Shown: piece after piece, positions 6,919 to 12,539 of the stretch | Layout of the letters: each line of letters starts with the position of its first letter | Position numbering within the stretch: the stretch's first letter is position 1 | NCBI GenBank assembly: GCA_002315975.1 | Contig: DCIK01000043.1 | Coordinates: 6,865-19,403, forward strand | Origin: Clostridiales bacterium UBA1728 | GTDB lineage: Bacteria; Bacillota; Clostridia; Oscillospirales; Oscillospiraceae | Reading direction: 5' to 3' | Length of the DNA: 12,539 nt | Program-made: the position numbers and the translations under genes | Notes under the pieces: model-generated | Seen by the model: only the letters and a program-made list of their open reading frames with translations | Database searches by the model: none | Told to the model about the DNA's origin: nothing

Positions 6919-7479
6919 ATGATACTCTATATCAATGCCTGCGTTCGCAGGGAATCCCGCACCCGCCGTCTGGCCGAAACCCTGCTCTCTCGGCTGGAGG
7001 GTCAGGTGCAGACGGTGGATCTGAACACCGCCGAGCTGCCCATCCTCACGGAGGCCACCATCGATGAGCGCACTGTGGCCGCCAAGGCCAAGGAGCTCAC
7101 GAACCCCCTGCTCCGCTATGCGGCCCAGTTCGCCGCCGCCGACACCATCGTGATCGCCGCGCCCTTCTGGGACCTGTCCTTCCCCGCGGTGCTCAAGCGC
7201 TATCTGGAGTCGGTCTGTGTCACCGGCGTGACCTTCCGTTACAGCAGCGAGGGCATCCCCATCGGTATGTGCAGAGCCAAAACCCTCTACTATGTGACCA
7301 CCTCCGGCGGCCCTCTGCTGAAGGACTACGGCTATGACTATGTGGAGGGTCTCTGCTCCGGTATGCTGGGCATTCCCGAGTGCGTCTGCTTCTCCGCCGA
7401 GAAGCTGGACATCTGGGGCGTGGATGTGGAGGCCATCATGGCGGAAGCACAGCAGCGCATCCTCGACAGCTTTAAGTGA
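6919..7479 (+). CDS. Flavodoxin-fold NAD(P)H oxidoreductase (AzoR/quinone reductase-like)
   Basis: This 186-residue cytosolic protein of the Flavodoxin_2 type includes FMN-dependent NADH azoreductases and NAD(P)H quinone reductases. The opening MILYINACVRRESRTRRLAE is a beta strand plus an FMN phosphate-binding loop rich in Ser and Arg. The stretch APFWDLSFPAVLKRYLE, with GVTFRY, matches the APMYNF..P..LK.Y.D / AGVTFRY pattern of AzoR, and YYVTTSGG corresponds to the second FMN loop. It is slightly shorter than the usual 200 residues. The physiological electron acceptor cannot be told from sequence. The ATG at 6919 is one base after the preceding stop and uses GGAG (6908-6911) inside that gene, so it is translationally coupled to the SH3-like secreted protein. 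A run of seven T follows the stop but has no hairpin before it. Confidence 0.88.
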   Translation: MILYINACVRRESRTRRLAETLLSRLEGQVQTVDLNTAELPILTEATIDERTVAAKAKELTNPLLRYAAQFAAADTIVIAAPFWDLSFPAVLKRYLESVCVTGVTFRYSSEGIPIGMCRAKTLYYVTTSGGPLLKDYGYDYVEGLCSGMLGIPECVCFSAEKLDIWGVDVEAIMAEAQQRILDSFK

Positions 7480-7485
7480 TTTTTT

Positions 7486-7699
7486 TAGTCGATTGTAAAA
7501 CTGCGTTTTACAATCGAGAAAAGACACTCGCATTGATCGCGGCGGCTCTGCCGCCTTGGTCGATGCGAGGGCGCACCAATAGAGTGCGCCTCGGGGTATT
7601 TTAAGGCGGGCAAAGCTCGCCTTAAAATGATTGAATTATTTTGCGAGCTGCGGCTCGCAAACTCTGCGAGGCAAACGAAATCAATCTGGTGAGCACTTT
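7486..7699 (+). repeat. 214-bp multi-hairpin repeat, copy B
   Basis: This is the inverted partner of copy A, lying between the oxidoreductase stop and the symporter start. Hairpins in plus sense are HP1 7489-7517 (12-bp perfect stem, loop CTGCG), HP2 7527-7569 (12 bp with two U-G pairs, then GGCGGC / GCCGCC with loop TCT), HP3 7570-7590 (GGCGCAC / GTGCGCC), HP4 7598-7628 (14 bp, one G-U, loop AAA) and HP5 7641-7660 (TTGCGAGC / GCTCGCAA, perfect). An alternative hairpin CTCGCA / TGCGAG (7654-7670) competes with HP5. The repeat ends 32 bases before the symporter ATG, so it probably forms part of that gene's 5' leader. No convincing promoter is seen between it and the gene. Confidence 0.92.
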
Positions 7700-7730
7700 T
7701 ACAATTTATTTTTCTAAGGGAGAAAGAAAA

Positions 7731-9353
7731 ATGCAGGTCATCTTTGTGCAGCCTGTTCTTGAAGAGCTCCCCAAGGTAATGGAGTTCGTGGAGACCGGCC
7801 TCGGCTTTTCCAAAGCCGAAAGCAAGGACAAAACGCGCCTGCGTCTGCTGATGGAGGAGTCCTTTGTGCAGCTGGCGGAGGCCTCTGGCGGCAAGGGCAA
7901 GCTGAGCATCAGCTTTACCAAAAGGAACGGGGAAGTTCTCTTCCGTATGCACTGCGCGGGCAGGAAGATCGAGCCCGTGGACTATTCCGACATCGATCCG
8001 GAGCTGAGCGGGCTGGGTGCTTCTGCCGAGGCTGCGATCCGGCAGATGATCCTCAATGCCAATACCGCGAACTATTCCTGCTCCTACCGCAACGGCGTAA
8101 ACACCGTCCGGGTGATTTCCGGCAGAACCAAGACCGGCAATATGAAAAAGATGCTGCTGGCGCTGCTGGCGGCAACGGCCTTCGGCTTTGTTCTGCGTAT
8201 GCTGCCCGGAGAGGTATCTGCGGGAATCAACAGCTATCTGCTCACGCCCATCAAAACCCTCTTTATGAGTGCTCTGAAGATGATTGTGGCGCCGCTGGTA
8301 TTCTTCTCTATTGCGGGCTCGGTGAGCTCCTTTTCGGATATCAGTCAGCTTGGCAAGATCGGCGGCAAGGTCATGCTCTTCTATACCTTTACCACCGTTG
8401 TGGCGCTGGCACTGGCCATCGGCGTGTTCAACATCATGAGCCCCGGCACCTTCGGTGCTCTGGAATTTGCCGCCAGTGAAGCGGCGGAGGTGAAATCGGT
8501 GGATCTGATGGGGACGCTGCTGAGCGTTATCCCTGCCAACTTCCTCAAGCCCTTTGTGGAGGCCGATACCCTGCAGCTGATCTTCCTGGCCATTCTCTTT
8601 GGCGTTGCCGCCGTGAAGATGGAGAGATACTCCTCTGCCGTGGGTGAGTTCCTTGCCGCCGGCTCTGCGCTCTTCTCCAAGGTGGCCGAGCTGATCACCG
8701 GCATCCTGCCGCTGATGATCTTCGCCTCCATCGCCTCTCTGATCCTCAATACCTCCATTGAGACGATTCGCTCCATCGGTGCGCTGATTCTCTGTGATGT
8801 GACGGCCTGCCTGATCATGGTTGCCGTATATCTGATTCTGGTGCTGATTGTTGGCAGGAAAAACCCCTTTGCCTTTATCCGGAAGGCTTTTCCCTCCTGG
8901 ATCAATGCCCTGTCTCTGTCCTCCAGCAACGCAGCCATGTCCTATACCATGGAGGTCTGCGACAAACAGCTCCACATTGACAAGTCCCTCTATTCCTTCT
9001 CCATCCCTCTGGGCGCCACGGTGAATATGGACGGCCTGTCCATCCTGCTGGGCATCTCCACCCTTTTCTTTGCGAAGATGTGCGGCGTTACCCTGGGTGC
9101 TTCGGATATGATCTCCATGGGCATTACGGTGGTGGTGCTTTCCTTTGGTTCCCCCGGTCTCCCGGGCGCAGCCGTGCTGTGCATTTCCATCATGTTCCAG
9201 CAGTTCGGCATTCCCATGGAGTGCGTGGCGCTTTACGCCGCAGCCGATGCCTTCCTGGACCCCCTCTGCACCGCCGACAATGTTCTAGGCGATGTGGTGG
9301 GCACCTATGTCATCGCCGCCCGCAACGGCCTGATCCACGAGGACGAAGCGTAA
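7731..9353 (+). CDS. Degenerate GHKL ATPase domain fused to a sodium-coupled amino acid symporter (SDF/GltP family)
   Basis: This 540-residue protein has two parts. Residues 1-136 resemble anti-sigma kinase type ATPase domains (RsbW/SpoIIAB): the N-box region LMEESFVQLAEA, a strand pair, and GLGASAEAAIRQM with YRNGVNTVRVI near the end. Key residues are lost: the N-box Asn is Gln47, and the Asp of the DxG box appears as Cys75. Residues 138-540 are a complete symporter of the glutamate/aspartate/serine family, with a Ser-rich hairpin LSSSNA (397-400), NMDG (432-435), GSPGLPG and a final helix DAFLDPLCTADNVLGD. In that helix Asp510, Thr514, Asn517 and Asp521 are kept, but the Arg that binds acidic side chains is Cys513, predicting neutral amino acids. 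The ATG at 7731 follows AAGGGAG (7716-7722) with an 8-nt gap. An in-frame extension to 7641 runs into the repeat and is not counted. Confidence 0.88.
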   Translation: MQVIFVQPVLEELPKVMEFVETGLGFSKAESKDKTRLRLLMEESFVQLAEASGGKGKLSISFTKRNGEVLFRMHCAGRKIEPVDYSDIDPELSGLGASAEAAIRQMILNANTANYSCSYRNGVNTVRVISGRTKTGNMKKMLLALLAATAFGFVLRMLPGEVSAGINSYLLTPIKTLFMSALKMIVAPLVFFSIAGSVSSFSDISQLGKIGGKVMLFYTFTTVVALALAIGVFNIMSPGTFGALEFAASEAAEVKSVDLMGTLLSVIPANFLKPFVEADTLQLIFLAILFGVAAVKMERYSSAVGEFLAAGSALFSKVAELITGILPLMIFASIASLILNTSIETIRSIGALILCDVTACLIMVAVYLILVLIVGRKNPFAFIRKAFPSWINALSLSSSNAAMSYTMEVCDKQLHIDKSLYSFSIPLGATVNMDGLSILLGISTLFFAKMCGVTLGASDMISMGITVVVLSFGSPGLPGAAVLCISIMFQQFGIPMECVALYAAADAFLDPLCTADNVLGDVVGTYVIAARNGLIHEDEA

Positions 9354-9615
9354 GGGCAGCGAAGCCGTGACTGAGAGGGTTTTCCCAACATACTGCAAAG
9401 GTGTTCGTGTAAAAGCCTGGGCTTAGTGACAGCAATCGTAGAAAAGTCGATGTAGGGCACGGCCTCCCGGCCGTGCCCTACGGGCTTCTATAGAACAAAT
9501 CAATTCATTGAAGCTGATCCAACGCTTTTCCGATTAAACATACCGCAAAGAACCCTCTCCACACCGGTTTGTGAATCTGGGCACCTCTCCCTCCGGGAAA
9601 GGCAAGAAAATGTGC
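9354..9615. other. Gene-free stretch between convergent genes
   Basis: No coding region is supported here. It holds the REP-like palindrome at 9452-9481 with its conserved tail ATAGAACAAATCAATT (9490-9505). It also holds a 14-base direct repeat with one mismatch (9387-9400 and 9537-9550, AACATAC then T or C, then GCAAAG). GAGAGGGTT (9373-9381) is complementary to AACCCTCTC (9551-9559). The rest shows nothing recognisable. Confidence 0.6.
9452..9481. repeat. REP-like palindrome, complete copy
   Basis: GTAGGGCACGGCC (9452-9464) and GGCCGTGCCCTAC (9469-9481) form a perfect 13-bp stem with the loop TCCC. It is the only fully symmetrical copy in the window and serves as the reference for the family. 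There is no U-run after it, so it is not a standard terminator. Confidence 0.9.
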
Positions 9616-9657
9616 AAAAAACGAGCTTATCTCAAACAAGAGACAAGCTCGTTTTTT
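9616..9657. terminator. Bidirectional intrinsic terminator
   Basis: AAAAAACGAGCTT (9616-9628) pairs with AAGCTCGTTTTTT (9645-9657), and inside it TCTC pairs with GAGA around the loop AAACAA, with one A/C mismatch. Six A on one side and six T on the other make it work on both strands. It ends one base from the stop codon of the minus-strand CNNM gene and also serves the plus-strand symporter. Confidence 0.95.
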
Positions 9658-9658
9658 C

Positions 9659-10927
9659 TTATTCCTCCGGCTTTTCCACCAGAACCTTTTCGACTCTGCG
9701 TCCGTCCTCGGACATGGAGAGAACCGTTACCGTCCACTCCCGCCAGAGGAAGCTGTCTTCCACCTTGGGGAAGCGGCCGAAGTTTTCGATGGTCCAGCCG
9801 CCCACGGTGGCGCTGTCGCTTTCGTGGAAGGCGGTCTCCGAAAGGTCCAGAAGCTCCGGCAGGTCCATCAGGGACATATCGCCGTCCAGCTCCAGTGCGC
9901 CGTTCTCGCGCTCAATCACCTCGGGGGCAAACTCGTCGTTCTCGTCCCAGATTTCGCCCACGATCTGCTCCATCACATCCTCCAGCGTAACGATGCCCAG
10001 AGTGCCGCCGTACTCGTCGGTGACGATGGCCATGTGCTGCTGAGCCTTGCGGAAGGAGGAGAGAGCCTCGGGCAGCTTTACGGTTTTGTAGAAGTAGCAG
10101 GGCTTGAGGAGCAGGGAGCGGATGTCCGGCTGCTCGATCTCCAGCAGCGCCTTGAAGAGCCTGTTCAGGTAGAGAATGCCGATTACATTGTCGATGCTGC
10201 CCTCGTACACGGGCAGGCGGCTCACGGAGGAGTCGCTGACCAGCGCCATGATCTCCTCAAAGCTGTCGTCAATGTCCAGAGCCACCACATCCACCCGGGC
10301 GGTCATCACGTCCATGACGGGAATCTCGGAGAAGTCCAGGGCGGCCTGAAGCATTTCGCCCCGATCCTCGTCGATAACGCCCTCGTCCTCAACGGTCTCG
10401 ATGATGGACTGGAGCTCGGCGGCGGCCTCCTCGTCATCGGTGGAGTGGCGCTCGCCCTTGAAGGGGGAGGTCAGAATGTGGATGAGACTGCACACCAGCC
10501 AAACCACGGGCTTGAGAATCAGAGTCAGGAAGCGCAGGAAGCCCGCCAGCGAAAGTGTCAGCCGGTTGGCGTTTTTCTTGGCCACGATCTTGGGCGCAGA
10601 CTCGCAGAAGGTGATGACGATGAGCACCATCAGCAGGGTGGAGAGGGGCGTAAACTTCTCGCCCAGCAGCTCCACGGTCAGCAGGGTGGCCAGCGAGTCG
10701 GAGCCGATGTTGCAGAGATTGTTGCCGATGAGAATGGCAGAGAGAGTATCCTCAAATTTATCGAGGATGATGCAGGCGGTTTTCGCCCGCGCGTCCCCCT
10801 CGTCAGCGGCATTCTCCAGCCGCAGCCGGTTGGCCGAGGAGAGCGCCATCTCCGCCGCCGAGAAGAAGGCGGAGCCGCAGAGGAAAAGAATCACGGCCAG
10901 AAGCTGCCAGAGCATAGTCGTTGTCAT
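9659..10927 (-). CDS. CNNM/CorC family membrane protein, second gene of the pair (DUF21-CBS-CorC_HlyC)
   Basis: This 422-residue protein belongs to the family of bacterial CorC/MpfA and animal CNNM proteins, implicated in magnesium (or cobalt) efflux and often annotated as hemolysin-like. The DUF21 membrane domain is about residues 1-190, with FFSAAEMALSSANRLRL (21-37) and ILIGNNLCNIGSDSLATLL (65-83). A CBS pair spans about 205-330, with RLPVYEGSIDNVIGIL and TDEYGGTLGIVTLEDVMEQIVGEIWDE. The C-terminal CorC_HlyC domain is about 335-415. The motif usually GExxPK reads CESAPK (108-113), so the Gly is Cys. The ATG overlaps the stop codon of the upstream paralogue by 4 bases (ATGA), indicating translational coupling; GGGGG lies 9 nt upstream and GGAGG only 1 nt upstream. 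It ends at a strong bidirectional terminator. Confidence 0.94.
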   Translation of the reverse strand: MTTTMLWQLLAVILFLCGSAFFSAAEMALSSANRLRLENAADEGDARAKTACIILDKFEDTLSAILIGNNLCNIGSDSLATLLTVELLGEKFTPLSTLLMVLIVITFCESAPKIVAKKNANRLTLSLAGFLRFLTLILKPVVWLVCSLIHILTSPFKGERHSTDDEEAAAELQSIIETVEDEGVIDEDRGEMLQAALDFSEIPVMDVMTARVDVVALDIDDSFEEIMALVSDSSVSRLPVYEGSIDNVIGILYLNRLFKALLEIEQPDIRSLLLKPCYFYKTVKLPEALSSFRKAQQHMAIVTDEYGGTLGIVTLEDVMEQIVGEIWDENDEFAPEVIERENGALELDGDMSLMDLPELLDLSETAFHESDSATVGGWTIENFGRFPKVEDSFLWREWTVTVLSMSEDGRRVEKVLVEKPEE

Positions 10928-12201
10928 GCCTCCGCACCCCCTTCCTCTTCGGGAAGAAGCCGGAGCTTCAGCTTCAGCAGCCGCCGGGCCTTCATCTCGG
11001 AGACGGTGACCTCCAGCCGCTTCCAGCTAAAGGACTTGCCCACGATGGGCATGGTGTCGAAGTGCTCGTAGACCCACTCGCCCAGCAGCTTGTGGTTCCA
11101 CTCCTCGTCCTCGCCCTCTTCGTAGTCCAGAAGCTCAAAGAGCTCCTCCATATCCATTTCGGCGTCCACCTCGTAGGAGCCGTCCTCCAGCGCCTTGAAG
11201 CTCTCCTGCGCCACATCCTCTTCGTCCCAGATGTCACCCACAAGCTGCTCTAAGATGTCCTCCACGGTGACGACACCCACGGTGCCGCCGTAGTTGTCGG
11301 TGACGATGGCCATGTTCAGGTGGCGGCGGTTCAGCTCCTCCAGCACCTCGTCCAGCATGGCGCTCTGGTGCACGTAGCAGGGCTCGTCCAGATAATCCCG
11401 CAGCTCCACGGCACTGCCCTTTCTGCGGTAGCCCATGATGTAGCGGCGAATCTGCAATACGCCGATGATATTGTCTATGGTGCCCTCGTAGACCGGCAGA
11501 CGGGTGTGGCTGGAGGCACGGATTACCGATACGATCTTCTCCACCCGCCAGTCCACATCCAGCGCCGTCAGGTCTACCCGCGCCGTCAGCACGCTCTCTA
11601 CGGGCACATCCGCAAATTCCAGCGCCGAGCGCACCAGCTCGCCCCGCTGCTCGTCCAGACCGCCCTCGTCGGTGAGATTGTCGATCACGTCATAGAGCTC
11701 GTCCTCGGTGACGGTGAGCTCCCTGTCGCCCTTGATGAGGGAACCGAAGCAGTCACCCACCCAGCTGAGGAAAACAGCCAGAGGCTTGAAAATGCGCATA
11801 AAAAAGCACAGCGATGACGCGGTTGTTAAAGCGCAGCGCTCGCTGTATCGCTTGGCCAGCGATTTGGGCAGCATTTCGCCGATGAAAAATACGGCTATGG
11901 TGCAAATGACCGTACCCAGTGCCACATAGCTCACGCCCCAGCGCTTTTTCACCAGAATGGTGACGAGGGTGGCGGTGCTGATGTGGACGATGTTCGTGCC
12001 GATGAGGATGGCGGAAATGGCCTGCTCGAAATTGTCCTGAATGTAGAGAGCCTTCCGTGCTCTCTGGTCGCCCTGATCCAGACGCGTCCGCAGCCGAATC
12101 CGGCTCACGGAGGTAACGCCCGTTTCAGACATGGCAAAGTATGCGGCAAAAAGGAACAGCACAGCCACAAAAAGCCAGGGCAACCAACTGTCTCCGTCCA
12201 T
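10924..12201 (-). CDS. CNNM/CorC family membrane protein, first gene of the pair (DUF21-CBS-CorC_HlyC)
   Basis: This 425-residue paralogue of the downstream gene has the same domain order. The DUF21 membrane domain (about 1-190) carries YFAMSETGVTSVSRIRL (21-37), ILIGTNIVHISTATLV (65-80) and the canonical GEMLPKSLAKRYSE (108-121). The CBS pair is about 205-328, with RLPVYEGTIDNIIGVL (234-249) and TDNYGGTVGVVTVEDILEQL (301-320). The CorC_HlyC domain is about 333-418, with an acidic EEGEDEE insert near 361. The family is implicated in magnesium export at the cytoplasmic membrane, with the CBS pair sensing adenine nucleotide and magnesium. The ATG at 12199-12201 has GGGAG 13 nt upstream, a long gap; no better in-frame start is seen. 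It is first in a two-gene operon whose second gene starts inside its stop codon. Tandem paralogues could form a heteromeric transporter. Confidence 0.94.
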   Translation of the reverse strand: MDGDSWLPWLFVAVLFLFAAYFAMSETGVTSVSRIRLRTRLDQGDQRARKALYIQDNFEQAISAILIGTNIVHISTATLVTILVKKRWGVSYVALGTVICTIAVFFIGEMLPKSLAKRYSERCALTTASSLCFFMRIFKPLAVFLSWVGDCFGSLIKGDRELTVTEDELYDVIDNLTDEGGLDEQRGELVRSALEFADVPVESVLTARVDLTALDVDWRVEKIVSVIRASSHTRLPVYEGTIDNIIGVLQIRRYIMGYRRKGSAVELRDYLDEPCYVHQSAMLDEVLEELNRRHLNMAIVTDNYGGTVGVVTVEDILEQLVGDIWDEEDVAQESFKALEDGSYEVDAEMDMEELFELLDYEEGEDEEWNHKLLGEWVYEHFDTMPIVGKSFSWKRLEVTVSEMKARRLLKLKLRLLPEEEGGAEA

Positions 12202-12236
12202 AAAGGATAATCAACTCCCGATTATAAAGATAGCCT

Positions 12237-12265
12237 ATATTACCACAAATATACAAAAATCGCAA
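12237..12265 (-). promoter_or_regulatory. Candidate promoter of the CNNM operon
   Basis: On the minus strand, TTGCGA (12260-12265) and TAATAT (12237-12242) are 17 bases apart, with 4 of 6 consensus matches in each box. A perfect TATAAT closer to the gene (12221-12226) has only TTGTGG as a -35 at 16 bases, and its start would leave out the GGGAG ribosome binding site. The upstream pair is therefore preferred, with low certainty. Confidence 0.4.
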
Positions 12266-12301
12266 GAGGGAATATGTGCGCACCCTATCTTCTCTTTCCC
12301 A

Positions 12302-12539
12302 CCTCCCGGCCGTGCCGCGCCTTCTCAGCCTTTCTTTTCCCGCAAAAAGACCCCCGTAGGGCACGGCCTCCCGGCCGTGCCGCGCTTTTCAGTCTTCCTT
12401 TTCCTGCAAAAACCTCTGTAGGGCACGGCCTCCCGGCCGTGCCGCATCTCTTCGGCCTTTCTTTTCCTGCAAGGGTCTCCCGTAGGGCACGGCCTCCCGG
12501 CCGTGCCGCGTCTTTTCAGCCTTTCTTTTCCCTTTTCTT
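12302..12539. repeat. Tandem array of REP-like palindromes, period 62-65 bases
   Basis: Three near-identical units begin with GTAGGGCACGGCC at 12356, 12418 and 12482. They are preceded by a half unit with only the right arm (CCTCCCGGCCGTGCC from 12302). Each unit is the palindrome GGCACGGCC-TCCC-GGCCGTGCC, then GC-rich GCGC/GCAT, then a pyrimidine-rich TTTTCAGYCTTYCTTTTCC-like stretch, then GCAA and a C/T-rich link. Outer arms are not symmetrical here (GTAG against GCG), unlike the copy at 9452. The array runs to the window end and may continue. With the CNNM promoter it fills the gene-free stretch from 12202. Confidence 0.88.

Noticed and set aside
7480..7517. T7 run plus HP1 as a terminator after the oxidoreductase gene
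   Set aside because: The T-run comes before the hairpin, not after it, on the plus strand. The hairpin is followed by GAAAAG, so neither strand has the stem-then-U order.
7641..7730. N-terminal extension of the symporter (30 extra residues starting MRAAARKLCEANE)
   Set aside because: It is translated from the 214-bp repeat; a similar reading AARKLCEANE appears from copy A on the minus strand. The ribosome binding site AAGGGAG at 7716-7722 points to the ATG at 7731.
12302..12539. Possible CRISPR array from regularly spaced palindromic repeats
   Set aside because: The sequences between palindromes are similar to one another, not unique spacers; periods vary (65, 62, 64) and no cas gene is present. 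It fits a tandem REP-like array.

Overview
The window looks like chromosomal DNA from a GC-rich anaerobic Firmicute, most likely a gut clostridium of the Oscillospirales/Ruminococcaceae type. The evidence is a pyruvate:ferredoxin oxidoreductase, the Asp23-FakA pair typical of Firmicutes, strong AGGAGG-type ribosome binding sites, sigma-A style promoters, a double-glycine leader peptide, and intergenic GTAGGGCACGGCC palindromes. The genus cannot be fixed from the sequence alone.

Layout. (1) Bases 1-2949, minus strand: cstA (carbon starvation/pyruvate transporter family), an intrinsic terminator, a near-consensus promoter, then the first 442 codons of nifJ (PFOR), cut by the window edge. A candidate pyruvate importer thus sits beside the enzyme that oxidises pyruvate. 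(2) Bases 2950-3363: divergent intergenic region with the cstA promoter, copy A of a 214-bp multi-hairpin repeat, and a -10 box before the next operon. (3) Bases 3364-7479, plus strand: asp23/yloU, fakA (fatty acid kinase), a membrane-anchored GH25 muramidase, a small double-glycine-leader SH3-like protein, and a translationally coupled flavodoxin-fold oxidoreductase. (4) Bases 7486-7699: copy B of the 214-bp repeat, inverted relative to copy A. (5) Bases 7731-9353, plus strand: an unusual fusion of a degenerate GHKL (RsbW/SpoIIAB-like) ATPase domain with a glutamate/dicarboxylate-type sodium symporter whose substrate site predicts neutral amino acids. (6) Bases 9354-9658: REP-like palindrome and a bidirectional terminator between convergent genes. 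(7) Bases 9659-12201, minus strand: two overlapping CNNM/CorC paralogues (DUF21 + CBS pair + CorC_HlyC). (8) Bases 12202-12539: their promoter and a tandem array of the REP-like palindrome.

The most interesting signal is the 214-bp repeat. The two copies differ at about 15 positions by hand count, without gaps. Three of its five hairpins are unchanged between copies, one shows a compensatory C-G to A-T pair change, and the stems contain G-U wobbles in only one reading direction. This suggests a structured RNA read toward the transporter gene next to each copy (cstA for A, the symporter for B). The inverted copies also bracket the five-gene plus-strand block. Nothing here could be checked against a database; all domain calls come from reading motifs.
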